A DNA stretch of 64,000 nucleotides, from assembly GCF_943734655.1 (NCBI RefSeq), contig NC_071355.1, forward strand, positions 30,292,964 through 30,356,963. The letters are read 5' to 3'. The DNA comes from Sabethes cyaneus (Eukaryota > Arthropoda > Insecta > Diptera > Culicidae). The notes under the pieces were generated by a model that was given only the letters and a program-made list of their open reading frames with translations, did no database searches and had not been told where the DNA came from. Below, in pieces: positions 20,991-31,922 of the stretch. The translations under genes and the position numbers were made by a program. Position 1 is the first letter of the stretch, and every line of letters begins with the position of its first letter.

Positions 20991-21194
20991 ATCATGTAGG
21001 CCAAGTTGTCAGATGAAGCAAAGAAAAAAAAACACTTGCGCCATCTGTCTTACTGTCTGTGTTCCGGAGCTTGCCCTTCATCAATCACCCAGATTTTTTT
21101 TTTATTGGGCGCAGTTCTGGCGTTTTTGGTGGATTTGCATCCTTCGGCACAAAAATAACATCATTGGTTTCATACTACTTCATCACCGATTTCG
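20991..21194. other. Spacer
   Basis: No gene recognised. It contains an A-run and a T-run. Confidence 0.4.
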
Positions 21195-21790
21195 TGTAAC
21201 GGCACGATGCCAGATTCGGCCAAAACAGAGTGTCACGGAACATCCGGGCGGGACTTGCCGACAAAAAACTTCAGGCAGGGGATCTGCTTGGCGTCCGCTT
21301 TAATGTACGTCTCGTCGCCCATTACGATGTATTTCGGTTGCACCAACACTTTGTGCGGAATTTGGCCACCGTATTCCGTTTATCGGTTCGGTTGGGCGCC
21401 TTCCTTAACTTGAATACATGAAGTCCGGCCCGTTTCATTATCTGCTGGACGAACCAGACAAAAAACTTGACCTTGTTGGCCACGTCCCGAATCGAAAGGC
21501 TCGGATTGCGCTTGAAGTAATCCTTCACCTTCCTTGACTTCACGGGATCGGTCGTCTTAACTTTTTGTTCTGCAGCCAACTCGCTGCTAGGTCTTCTAGG
21601 TTTCTTTGAACGTGTTTTGTCACACGGGAAACGGGACACGGTCGAGCGATCCGAACTGTTTCGCGATCCACCTAGGACTGGGCGGGATATTCCACGACCG
21701 CCCCCATATAGAAGTGCTTTCTGTGTTCGTTCGCATCTGCAACTGTGCAGGGTATGATGAATTCTATTAAGCAAAAAGTTCGAGATTTCT
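21195..21790 (-). pseudogene. Tc1/mariner transposase relic
   Basis: On the minus strand a frame (21810-21322) carries the N-terminal helix-turn-helix part of a mariner-type transposase, with VKDYFKRNPSLSIRDVANKV and then MKRAGLHVFKLRKAPNR. Below 21320 a shifted frame gives a DETYIKADAKQIP segment, which includes the first catalytic Asp region. The rest of the catalytic domain is missing. Clearly a dead fragment. Confidence 0.85.
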
Positions 21791-22400
21791 TCAGAACCTG
21801 AGAAATGCAATGATGTAATAAAGTCTCTATAAAAAAAGATATAATACTGTGAAACTTAAAGCTGAATAAAAATACTGCAATCCAGTCATTTAAGGGTTTT
21901 TTGTGACTCACAAGTTCCGAATTAAAAGTTGTTCTATGCGTCTAGATTTGCTTTCAGTCAGGCTTTATCCAGTTTCGATTGACCTTATTACAACTATCTA
22001 TACAATAAAGAGGACGCATGATTAATTTTACTGCTTTTTCTCAATTGCATGCACGTCTCGGATGCAGCATATGAAATGTTCAATAACAAAGCGCCTCCAT
22101 CACGCTGAATCAAATGGTTGCGTTTTATACTTGAAAAGATAACAATCAGCCATGCGTCCTCATAGACAGGCAATACCAATGCGTCAAAACGACAAACCAG
22201 TTATAAATTTCTTAGTTGGAATTGGTGATGGTTTACAGAGGAATAACGAAAAAATATTTTTTGTTGTTTTTTATTGAATCTAGTTAAGAATAAGAATTTG
22301 TCTAGAAAATCTTGAATCCAAATAATTCATTAAAAATATCAAACTTAAAATATTCATCACGATAACAGAAAACTACGGTTCAAAACACGGTTCAAGACTA
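21791..22400. other. No gene recognised
   Basis: AT-rich sequence without a recognisable gene or transposon end. Confidence 0.5.
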
Positions 22401-24260
22401 ACTTCTACAGAACGTAGAAGACCACACCCGGAAAACATTTAATTAGACTGATAGTACGCAACCATTCAATGAGGGAATTAATCGCTCCGGCCTGCTGGAC
22501 TCATCCACGGAACCTAGCGTGTGTCTTACGTTGCTTCCCCCTGATATCATCGACTTAAAAGCAGCCAAATAAAATAGCTACATAGTAGCTAGCTACGTCG
22601 CCATTCTAGCTGGCCACACGCACGCAAGCACGCACACGCGGAAATGCTTCTCCGCAGCGAACGGCAGCGCGTCCGTGGTGCCTTGCCTTGAAACGTCAAT
22701 ATTGCAAAATCACGTGTCCACCCGCGCTGGAATACGCAAAAACACAAAACAACAACAATAGTAAAACAAACTTCTACCGTTTGATCACACAGTAGGCACA
22801 TTATTTGCGACGCCGACAGACGCCTCCAATAATGCGCCATATGGGTCCCGTCGAAAATGACATGACGCGTTCTGTTTACTGGAACTAGTCTCGGGAAGGT
22901 AGCATATTTGCGCATCAAACATAGTTTACTACGAAATAGCAAATAAAAAATATTAATCTAAATAACTTTGGTTGAAATAGGTTATAACTAACATGATACA
23001 TTAGAAATTCCAGCTCGCATCGCGACCTTTTTGGAATGTCGACCCACTACGCGCCCGCACTAATTACCGTATCACATCTGCTCAGTGTCAAACCCGGTGC
23101 TAGGTGCGGAGTCAATGAACGCTTCGCCATGGGTTCGTTCACAAATGTTGCCCATAGCTGCCATATGTCGCCGAAATGAGGGAACGAAAAAAAAAAAGTT
23201 GTTTATAAACAACTTTGCGTGTCACCATAGTCAGTCGATGCTCTCTGCGAGTCTGGCCTGGCCTGGCAGAGCAGGCAAGTGTGAAGAACGTAGCAAGCCA
23301 GGCAGGACACATGCCTGTTGGACCACTACAGCTACAGCTATCGCAGTAAGAGGCAGAGAGCCAAAGGATATTGACTTTTCCTCCTTGCTTTGTTTGCATC
23401 GAACTTGACTACTGGCTGGCGGATGGATCGGGCGAGAGGCCTACGGTCGGTATTGCGACGCAACCGCAGTGGGAAGGAAAATTTCTTCTACGCACTTTTC
23501 TTTGTTCTGAGCCTGTGCCTCTGCTTGCCGGCTGTCTAACCTAACGGTGTGATGGTGCTAAGTTGGCTAGATCGGCAAGCAAGTAATACACGACACACGC
23601 ACTTTATCGGTGAAGTTTCTTTTTTTCGGTTTCGGTGTTGGGATTCGGATGTGTGTGCGTGTTGGCAGTACCTTAACATCTCTCAACGCTATCAACACGA
23701 TAACCTACATTTTAGGCAGCAAACAGAGCCGAAAATCTACTGTTCTAATACAATGTACAGTAAAATACTGAACAGTCTAAACAGTGGTAGTAACGATGCC
23801 ATCCATCGACCCGATCGCATCGCAGGACTGCCGGATGTAAACAAAGAGGGTTCACGAACACCCGGCTAGATAGATGCGTCATCATCATCATGGGAGGACT
23901 GACTGACTGACTGACTGACACTCACGCTGGTAATGACGATGAAAAAGTGTTTGGTCCATTTGATTTCCCAGCAGCAGCAGCAGCAGCTCGAACGAGCCAT
24001 TTGATACGACGACGATGCGATGTGAGGATCATGGACAAGAGCGTAGAAAGATAATGATGATAAACGGTGACGTCAATTCGATTGCGTTCCGGTCTATTTT
24101 GCTGCTAAATTACGCTTTTCGGGTTTGGCGTTGGTCGGTTGGTGTGACGCAGAACTACGCGGCTTGGGAATTTGAATTGATTTTTTTGTTTCTAGGGAAT
24201 ATTCCCGACTACGCAAATTCGTTTGTGAAATTGGAAATTTGAGATGCCGCATTATAGGTC
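22401..24260. other. TE-poor island, second of four
   Basis: Higher G+C than its neighbours and no recognisable transposon. It holds short repeats: CACGCA around 22616, TCA triplets near 23880, four GACT units near 23900, and CAG triplets at about 23972-23988. No frame has a recognisable domain. Candidate unique or regulatory DNA. Confidence 0.5.
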
Positions 24261-24941
24261 TAACTTTCACATGATTGGGTACTTGATTAGGAAGCAAACT
24301 GACCAATTTTATACAGTTACTTGTTTTATATCAGATTAGAAACTAATGCAAATCCCGTTGAAACGGGGCCACTACACAAGGTCTTTAAATATTGAAACTT
24401 TTGTACTTGATTAGTGGAAACATTGAGAATTACACTTTTAGTGCCTCGTAACAGTAGACCCCTCCTTTGCCAAGGGGCGACCCTTAACATCTATATCATG
24501 AGATATTTCCTAGTTTGCAATGAAACAACTAACAAACGACCTGGTTCTATAAAGCAGAAGAACAGGGCTTTCCAATGGAGTTAAATTTTTTGCTCGCCAT
24601 TTTTAATTTTATCAGAAAACCACCTTTAGCGCTATGAGTGCACCGACGGATATTAGGTAGAAGCTCACTATTAAAAAGCTGAGAAAAAAACACTACAAGA
24701 AACAGTTGTCAAATTAAGTGTGCATCGTTACAGTTTATTCGTACATGTTCCTATATAATTTCTTTAGTGCTATAGAACTTTAAAATCCTGCAGTGTGATA
24801 GAACTTTACTATTGTCACGCGAATAGAATTGTTCTCTATAACCAAGTAGCTGGTACTCTTACTCAGTTTGCATTAATTAGCGTTACTCTTTTTACGCGAC
24901 AATCGAAAACTGTTGAACATTTGAGCCTTCAGAAAACAGAA
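24261..24941. other. No gene recognised
   Basis: AT-rich spacer with no recognisable feature. Confidence 0.5.
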
Positions 24942-25043
24942 CCCGAAGTAACATTTTTGTTGTATAATAACAAGCACTTGTACCACGGGAGTTAGCTGTA
25001 CAATAGTTTAATAAGCTTTTATACAACAAAAATGTAACTTGGG
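24942..25043. repeat. Short foldback MITE, AACATTTTTGTT family, second copy
   Basis: About 102 bp with inverted ends reading CCCGAAGTAACATTTTTG at the left and AAAAATGTAACTTGGG at the right. It belongs to the same small family as 4914-5024. Confidence 0.65.
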
Positions 25044-25045
25044 AC

Positions 25046-26700
25046 AGGGCGATGAAAAGAAGCCTACAAATACGTAGAAAAGACAACAAAGAGAAGTCGT
25101 AAAGAAGTCATAATGGTAAAAATACGATGAAAAGTTGACAAAAAAAGAACGAAAAACGGCAAAAATATCATGAAAATTAGATGCAAAAGCACCAAACCAG
25201 CAGCAAAAAGTACAAAAATGGCAAAAAGAGGTTTAAAAGTGTCAAAAGGATGACGAAACATGCTAGAAACGAAAATGAAAGAACGATGAAAAGATAATAA
25301 AAAGGTAACATTTGAATTTAATAAACTAAAAACAGAATAGTGAAAAATTGACAAAAAAAAGTGATGAAAAGACAACAACAGAGACGGTAAAACAACTACA
25401 AAGGTTGAAAAGATAATAAAAAACGAAAAAAAAAACGTTCAAATAACGATGGAAAGATGCCAAAACAGCAGCAAAAAACAACGGCACAAAGCAAGAATAA
25501 AAATACGACAGAGTGATGACAAAAAGATGACAAATACAAAAAACAACAACAAAAAGGCGTCGAAAAAACAGTAAGATGACAAAAAGAAGCCAAAACAGCG
25601 ACAAAAAAACTAAATACCACAAAGAAAACTAAAAATACAACAAAGTATCAAAAAGGCGTCAAAAGAAAAAGACGATGGAAACGGTAAAATCCGACGAAAT
25701 AGCGACAAAAGAGCCAATATCAGACTTTAAAAAACGACGAACATACGTTGAAAGGAGAGCAAAAGATCATGAAAAGACGACAGAAATATGACAGAGAGAT
25801 GACAAGAAGGTGACGTATACGAAGAGAAGACAATAAAGAGATGGTAAAAAGTTATCGAAAAGTCAACAATAAGATGACGAAAAGATGTTGCAAAACAAAC
25901 AAAAGACAGCAAAATTATGGTGAAAAGATACCGAAAAAACGCCAGAGCAGCAATAAAAAATGCCAGGAAAGACAATACAAAACAACGAAATGACTGTAAA
26001 TAGAGGTAGAAAAGGCGATAAAGTGACGATGAAAACATGGTAAAACAGGTACAAAAAAAACAATTAAAAACTTTCAATAAGGCTACAAAACAAGCAAAAA
26101 AGACATCGAAAAGATATGATAATATACGACAAAAAGACGACAACAGCGACGAAAAGACAGTCTTGACAACAAACAGGACAACCAGGAAAAACAACAAAAT
26201 AACACCGAAACGGTGACAAAAGACGACGAAAAGATTACAATAAAAAATGAAGAAAAGTCGACAAAAAGATGCCAAAACGAAAAAAAATAATGGCAAAAAC
26301 ATCAAAAAGCTGCCGCAAGAATCAACGAAAAATACCAAAAACGGCGTACGAAGAGACGACAGAAATCACATGAAAATATGATCAAGACACGACAAAAACA
26401 CGCTAAAAGGACGTTTAAAAGGTGTAGACGTGAAAAACGACAAAAAGTCGATGAAAACTGATGAAATGACAACGAAAAGACGCCAAAACAGTGACAAAAA
26501 TGGCAAAAAATTGCAAAAAAAAACTAACCAAAACAGAAAACACGACAAAAAAAAACTTTTCAAAAGCGTTAAAAAGAAGACAAAGTATGCAAAAAGGAGG
26601 ACTAATATAGACGACAAAATAACGATCCAGCGACAGTAAATAAAACATTATTTTGGTTGACTTTGGGTTAAAAAGGTGCCAAACAAGTTGATGAAAAGAC
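25046..26700. repeat. Degenerate A/G-rich array (GACAAAAA/GACGAAAAG)
   Basis: About 1.65 kb made almost entirely of loosely repeated 8-12-bp words such as GACGAAAAGA, GACAAAAAGA and TGACAAAA. The other strand opens long Phe/Leu/Val-rich frames (for example 26338-25727), which mimic membrane proteins but follow from the T-rich composition. It continues beyond a GGCCGAA element at 27290-28150. Confidence 0.85.
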
Positions 26701-26729
26701 ACTATAGACGGTGGAAAAATGGATTACCT

Positions 26730-27285
26730 ACGAATGGCCGAAACACAAATGGCCGAAATAACAAATGGCACGATATATCTAATGGCCGAATCACCAACGG
26801 CCGAATCACAAATGGCCGAATCACGAATGGCCGAATCACAAAAGGCTGAAACACGTACGGCCGAACGTCGTATTCGGCCGAAAATAATCACGGCCTTCAG
26901 CCTGTACAAATGTTGGATATACGCTGTCCACTCCCTGCCGCTCGTTCGGACTTAACTAAGGTATAATCCCTACTAGTCAGTAAACCTAGGAAAATGCATG
27001 CACCTAAATAGTAGTGATTTCTGCGGGGGGCCTGCCCCCTACAAAATGTTTCACAAAATGAGCAATCAAAATTTCGTTGATTTAGGCATTCCGAGAAAAT
27101 TCGACCTTTCTTGATTCGGCCATTCGTGATTCGGTCTTTCATGATTCGGCCATTCGTGATTCGACCTTTCGCGACTCGGCCTCTAGTGATTCGGCCTTCT
27201 GGGACTGTTGTTGGAATTCGGCCATTTGAATTTCGGCCATTCGTGATTCGACTATTTGTGTTTCGGCCATTCGGTACCAGCCCGG
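26730..27285. mobile_element. GGCCGAA-repeat element, copy 1
   Basis: A ~556-bp unit whose two ends are mirror images. The left 160 bp has eight GGCCGAA heptamers in the context ATGGCCGAATCAC. The right ~170 bp has six in the opposite orientation. It sits inside the A/G-rich array, which resumes on its right, so it is an insertion. No transposase frame is seen. It is probably a non-autonomous DNA transposon whose subterminal repeats would bind a transposase supplied elsewhere. Confidence 0.75.
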
Positions 27286-28150
27286 AAAAATGACATAAAA
27301 TCAACAAAATGTGGATACCGAAATGTAGTTGCCAAAACAGCAACAAAAAAGCGACGAAAAATGCAAAAACGGAGTCAGAAAATCACGAACAGATGACGAA
27401 AACGTGATGTAGAGATGGAAGATGATGACCATGAAAAGACGACAAAAATATGACAGCCTTGGGGCTTAAACGTTTTTCTAAGACTTGACTATTCTTTATC
27501 GACAGACTTCGCAACCGGTTATTAGAGTGCAGGATAGTTACAGGGTTAGTGCAACAATCCTACTGACTCTATCTAGCAGCACCACCTAGCTGAGATTCGA
27601 ACATTAAAGAATACGACCGAAAAATGACAAAAAGACGGCGAACCCAAAAAAACAAAACATAACGAAAAGACAATATAAGAGCGTCGAAAAGACAGCAAAT
27701 AGACAACAAAAAGATGGCGAAGAGGTGACGAAAATACAGCGAAAAGATGTCGAAAAAGTAATGCCAAAGAGGCGAAAAGTAATGAAAATAAAAGACTAAA
27801 GATGACAAAAATACAATGAATAGAATAAAGCCAAAGAAATGCCAACAAATGTCAAAAACGACGAAATGACTAAAAATAGATGCAGAAAAGACGGTGGAGA
27901 GACGATTTTAAATGACAGCAAAACAGCTAGGGCACAAACAAACAGCAAACAGGGCAAAAAGCTGCAATAAAGAGCACCCAAAAACGCAATAAAAGGCAAT
28001 AAAAAACAGCAACAAACCGCTGGAAATAGACAAAAAGACAATGTAAAGAAGCCAGAAAGCCGAATCACCACCGAACCGAAAAATCATACGAAGGAAAATA
28101 AAAGATGAAAGACGCAAAAACATAGATGAGAGGGTAATGATGAAAGATGG
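27286..28150. repeat. Degenerate A/G-rich array, continued
   Basis: The same loose GACRAAAA-type words as 25046-26700, interrupted at 27461-27605 by a SINE-like insert. Minus-strand frames here (27569-28171) are hydrophobic and judged spurious. Confidence 0.8.
27461..27605 (-). mobile_element. tRNA-derived SINE fragment
   Basis: Matches the repeat at 37272-37470 over the segment containing TTCTTTATCGACAGA and TACTGACTCTAT. Read on the minus strand, the unit holds GTTCGAATCTC near its start (about 27592), a B-box-like sequence. The A-box part seen in the other copies is missing, so this is a truncated copy. Confidence 0.6.
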
Positions 28151-28316
28151 ATATTTAACGAAAATCGACAATAAGCGTCCTTAATTAATTTAAGTCAAAT
28201 CTTAAATCTACATGAAATGATTAATTTCAAAAAAGTACTAATTTCCTCCAAATACTATCAAGCACCATACGCTCAACAATCTTTTTACACGAAGGATACG
28301 TGGCGCGTAAGAGAAA
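28151..28316. other. Spacer
   Basis: AT-rich. Nothing is recognised. Confidence 0.4.
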
Positions 28317-28550
28317 CCCGTTTAAAAATCGCGTTAATTCTAAAATCGTCATAAAATGAACCATGCTGATTCAAACATCGTTGTGAAAAACCTGTGTTAA
28401 CTAAAAACCACCGGAAAAGTTATTTTAAATTTAAAAGTCGTCGAAAAAACCGCTCGGATTTAAAAATCACTGAATAAACCGCGGTAATTCAAAAAGTGAT
28501 GTAAAAAACCGCGTTAATTCAAAAATCGTAAAAATAAACCGTGTAACAAA
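28317..28550. repeat. 30-bp minisatellite
   Basis: Diverged units built on AACCGCGTTAATTCAAAAAT, spaced 29-30 bp apart (for example AACC at 28477, 28507 and 28537). Earlier units are more degenerate. Confidence 0.7.
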
Positions 28551-28719
28551 AAAATTAAGTGTATTTGATAGCAGTTTTTCTCAGCTTTCCAATGATGTTA
28601 AAGTCCAATATGGCGACCAAATCCAAGATGGCCAAGGTTGGAGCTTGAAAAAACTATCTACTTACTTAGGTGGCTTGCCGTCCTAAGACAAAGCCTGTTG
28701 AACAAAATTTCTCCATGTA

Positions 28720-29098
28720 AAAAAACTATCTAAGCATTGCCATTAGGGAGAATTTGGCCAAGAATCGACGAGCGCGGAATTAGCTGACCACGTTCCTGAG
28801 GAGGAAAAACACCAGAAGAAGAGCAGATATCGTGAGGAGCTAGAACAACTATTGTAGGCTAATGAGACGCGCAAGTTCTATGAGAAGGTGAACTAATCTC
28901 GTAAGGTCACAAATCTGGTTACAAATGAGTGCGAGGTATAGAGACAAGTGAACCCGTTCCTCGATGGTGATATAATAGTAGGCGACGTTACGGACAGCGT
29001 ACCGGTTCCCGATCTCGAATAGGTTCGGCAGGAAATTGATCTGCTGAAGAATGATAGAGCCACCAGCAAGGACCGACTCCTTGGATTGGCACGTGTCA
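28720..29098 (+). pseudogene. RTE-like element fragment
   Basis: Aligns with about 35350-35790 of the intact RTE-like frame, that is the linker between endonuclease and reverse transcriptase and the first reverse-transcriptase block. It keeps the segments coding for ELEQL, NDTRKFYEKVN and LLK followed by GKD. It has in-frame stops and a deletion of the 35530-35700 equivalent. Same strand and family as the copy at 34 kb. Confidence 0.88.
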
Positions 29099-29123
29099 CG
29101 CTATACCTATTAGCTTTCCAATA

Positions 29124-29200
29124 AGAATATCTCGTACGACGTCGGACAGACGCAAGCAAAAGTTTCGCTTGTGTCGGACAACGTCCGTCCGATATTCTTA
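29124..29200. repeat. Inverted repeat, ~38-bp arms
   Basis: AAGAATATC...GACGCAAGC is followed at once by its imperfect inverse, GCTTGTGTCGGAC...GATATTCTT. It lies between the RTE fragment and a stretch of unassigned sequence. Confidence 0.7.
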
Positions 29201-29702
29201 AGCACAGTAAAGTTTAAAATATATATAAGTGAACGTGAGTATGTTTGTACGTTCCGCCATAAGTCCAGAACGTCTTAATCGTTGTCCACCAAACTTTGCA
29301 ATAAAAGAATCAGCACTAGGGGCTGACGTAAAAAGGGATCCTATCAAGTAGGGGAGGTCCAAAAAAGTAAAAGGGACTGCGGGACAAGAAGGCGATGGTC
29401 ATGGGGGGTGGGGTAAGGCATTTTCTGAGAGAAAACATATGCATAATTGACCTACGCGGCAGAAAGGGTAACTGACTGACAAAGGGTAGACACATTCAAA
29501 CGAAGAAAGAGTTTTGGTTCGTGCATTATAAGAATATTCGTTCCAATAACAGATGTACAAGTTGCTGCAAGTTTAGTCAATACATATATTCCATAAATTT
29601 GCGAGTACTAGAGCTGTTAAGACTAAGAAATGTGTAATACAGGAATGAAAGCAAATATCAGTAATATCATTCCTCGTATTTATTATTGAACATAATTCTA
29701 AT
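29201..29702. other. No gene recognised
   Basis: Unassigned sequence that begins TATATATAAGTGAACGTGAG, in the style of widespread mosquito repeats. It contains no convincing frame. Confidence 0.4.
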
Positions 29703-29708
29703 TTTATT
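29703..29708 (-). terminator. Poly(A) signal AATAAA of the GH19-like gene
   Basis: AATAAA on the minus strand, about 175 bases past the stop codon at 29881. It is the first canonical signal found downstream, and AT-rich sequence follows. Confidence 0.5.
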
Positions 29709-29880
29709 AACTAAATACATGCCAGAATACTAAAAATAATTCTGAAAGTGTGCGTTTGTTAAACTATTGATGCGGGGCTTATTGTATATTAGCATATTGT
29801 TGAACAACCGAGCTTTCAAAAGCAAACTTTCTAGCTATTAGATTCTCACGCACACGATCAATGCGCACAATGGATGATTA

Positions 29881-30366
29881 TCACTCAGATGCTACATTGA
29901 CAACACCCAGGACAGCAGCTGCCTTCAGGTAGTACCTATAGCGTTTCGTTGTGTTTGAATGGTTGGGGCTCGGTTCCAGTGCACCGTGTAAAGCTTTGGT
30001 TGTGGCACAGAAACTCGTAAAGGAACCAGCTTGCGGGCGTACTCTCGTGTCCCAGTACAACTGCAACACCCGCGTGCACAAATTTGGATCCTTCACCGGT
30101 CTCTCATCGTCCCTGGCAATACGGTATGATGCAGCCAGGTAATCGTCATCCCAGGTTAGCTGGATATGTCCGCTGCTAGTTTCCTCCCGACATTCGAAAC
30201 CGCCACACTCATGGATCAGATGAGCAACAAACATCGCTGCCTCGTTGCTGTCCGTGATCATTCCGTTAATCTGTCCAACCACTTCGGACGATACATCCAA
30301 AGCGACTGCACCAAATCCGCACTTGGTTAATATTTCGTTCAATTGTGTACCACTAATCACTGTCAT
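29881..30366 (-). CDS. GH19-like chitinase/endolysin-fold protein, 161 aa
   Basis: The open frame extends up to 30501, but a TATA box lies inside the extension. I therefore start at the ATG at 30366, giving 161 residues from a single exon. Residues about 41-53 read AAMFVAHLIHECGGF-like sequence. This matches the HExxGG block with the catalytic Glu in glycoside hydrolase family 19 chitinases and phage endolysins. SGHIQLTWDDDY, about 13 residues on, matches the family's G(R/H)xIQLTWxxxY substrate-cleft block. A later DPNLCTRVLQLYWDTRV and TKALHGALEP follow the order of the family's C-terminal half. GH19 enzymes hydrolyse beta-1,4 GlcNAc links in chitin or peptidoglycan. The segment that usually holds the second Glu is short here, so activity is uncertain. 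I see no signal peptide. GH19 is unusual in insects, so transfer from a microbe is possible. The frame has no lesions, unlike everything around it. Confidence 0.78.
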   Translation of the reverse strand: MTVISGTQLNEILTKCGFGAVALDVSSEVVGQINGMITDSNEAAMFVAHLIHECGGFECREETSSGHIQLTWDDDYLAASYRIARDDERPVKDPNLCTRVLQLYWDTRVRPQAGSFTSFCATTKALHGALEPSPNHSNTTKRYRYYLKAAAVLGVVNVASE

Positions 30367-30404
30367 GGTTAAACAGAATGGTACGTTACGAAGGTGGACT
30401 CGAA

Positions 30405-30412
30405 CTTTTATA
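30405..30412 (-). promoter_or_regulatory. TATA box of the GH19-like gene
   Basis: The minus strand reads TATAAAAG about 40 bases upstream of the chosen ATG. Transcription would start near 30380, leaving a leader of only 10-20 bases. This supports the short 161-residue frame. Confidence 0.6.
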
Positions 30413-30675
30413 TGCGACGCACAGCTTCCAAAAGTTATCAGCAGTGAAATAACCTGTATTTGTGTCTGAACTTCTGTGTATATTTTGATAATAAACATCA
30501 AATAACTAAACAGTTACTTCTGGTCGAGTTTCGATCATGCGATGACCGGTATCGTATCTTATAGTCCACTGGGAGGCCTGTGTAAAGTCAATATATAATT
30601 ATTTAGGCAGGCCTTTAGGGATGGTTTTTAAAAATTCGTTGTTAAATGTCCAATATGCGTACACCGGGTACTCGG

Positions 30676-30810
30676 GCTGGTACCAAATGGCCGAAACACA
30701 AGTGGCCGAATTTTAACAACAGCCGCAGAAGGCCGAATCATGAAAAGCCGAATCACGAATGGCCGAATCACGAAAGGCCGTATTTTTTCGGAATGCCCAA
30801 ATAACTATTC
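30676..30810 (+). mobile_element. GGCCGAA-repeat element, single end (copy 2)
   Basis: GGGCTGGTACC is followed by five AGGCCGAA/TGGCCGAA/GGCCGTA-type words and TTTTTTCGGAATGCCCAAAT. This matches the reverse complement of the right end of copy 1 (27285 back to about 27085). The opposite end is absent, so it is a truncated copy just upstream of the GH19-like gene. Confidence 0.75.
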
Positions 30811-31622
30811 AATTAAATGAATTGGCAAGTAGTTAACAAATACCTTTAATCAAACAAAAAACAAACTAAGCAACACAACTATTTACTACAGAGTATAGAT
30901 GATTGAAAGTTCTTTTTTCTCCTAAGCGCAAATGAATTATGTACATTATTGCGGAGATTCTACGTTATCAAAATCCCACGCGTGGTTTTTTTCTGCGTGT
31001 CCCACACATGCCTGCAATTTAGCAATTTGAACCATCAGTTTTTGACGTAGGACCACGTCTTACGGCAAGTTTTGAGATAGGGTGTCATTCCAAAAAATCG
31101 AAAAATGCGAGCGTGACGAAAAATGACAGGTTTAGCTCATAGCTCAGCGGTTTTCCGATCGATTTTCAATATTTTTACACCAATCGATCGGAAAATCTTC
31201 TAAGAATCGACCCAAATTAAGTATGAAGTAAATTAGAAGTATGGATTCTTGATGTTGAACTATTGAAAAATTGAAAATAATGAGCCTTTGTTTTACCAGA
31301 ATTCTTGCTTCGTGATTGGTTGTTGGAAATGACGTCATCAAAGTAGAAACGCGTTTTCACGCTTCGGTTTATAATTCAGTCAATTTTCAATAGATTTCCA
31401 AGATATTTACACCAATTGATCGGAAAATCGATTTGAAAAATATTGAAAATATATAAAACTATTGATTTTCAATGTGCGTATTCTCATATTTTTGCCTTCC
31501 CTCGTCAGTGCTTCCCTAGCACGGATGGCACAAATATATACGATATGAGCTATGGGTTTAGCTTCCTTATGATTATATTTAATTTACGCCCTATAGAATC
31601 CGATCGAAAATTGTTGAGCAGA
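30811..31622. repeat. Unassigned AT-rich stretch with a direct repeat
   Basis: No gene. Two similar blocks at about 31160-31195 and 31390-31430 share CCAATYGATCGGAAAATC after TTTTCAATA-type sequence. The words AGCTCATAGCTC at 31135 and GAGCTATGGG near 31547 are roughly inverted. This may be one unassigned element. Confidence 0.4.
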
Positions 31623-31881
31623 TGCTGAGTGTGTGTTAGAGCTGGAGCACTCGTTTCGTTGCTGTGAAGGAATATCTGGCTGCTGAAGTTCCGGAATTGG
31701 CAGGAAATATGCTGCTCGCGACAACGAAACGATCAGAAATATCGTCACTTGCAGCTGGCCATCTGCAATAACGAAGAGTTGAACAAATTGCTGTCCCGTG
31801 TCACCACTGCTTAGAGAAGTGTCTTTCCAAACATCCGAGCTGTTGTGTTGCTGCCCAAGAAGATGGAAAAGAAGGCTTCAA
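31623..31881 (+). pseudogene. Histone H2A pseudogene, 3' half
   Basis: With frameshifts the strand encodes H2A from about the RVGAGAP region to the C-terminus. It keeps EYLAAEVLELAGN-type sequence at about 31670-31710, HLQLAI.N.EELNKLLS at 31745-31800 and PNIRAV..LLPKK at 31835-31865. It has a single-base insertion after GGAAAT and in-frame stops. It retains a histone-type 3' stem-loop 25 bases past the end, so it derives from genomic histone DNA and not from a polyadenylated retrocopy. Confidence 0.92.
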
Positions 31882-31906
31882 TTTCCAACATATCACGTTG
31901 ACAAAA

Positions 31907-31922
31907 TGTTCTTTTAAGGACA
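31907..31922 (+). promoter_or_regulatory. Histone mRNA 3' stem-loop remnant
   Basis: TGTTCTTTTAAGGACA can form the six-pair stem and four-base loop of replication-dependent histone mRNAs (canonical loop UUUC, here TTTA). It lies just past the H2A relic. Confidence 0.75.

Noticed and set aside
26730..26880. Regularly spaced GGCCGAA repeats that could suggest a CRISPR-like array
   Set aside because: Repeats are only 7-13 bp with no spacers of constant length, occur inverted at the other end, and lie in a eukaryotic genome.
25064..28171. Hydrophobic minus-strand frames resembling membrane proteins
   Set aside because: They arise from T-rich codons opposite the degenerate GACRAAAA array; the repeated low-complexity composition explains them.
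30367..30501. Upstream extension of the GH19-like frame by 45 codons
   Set aside because: It contains the TATA box and no domain sequence; the internal ATG at 30366 fits promoter spacing better.
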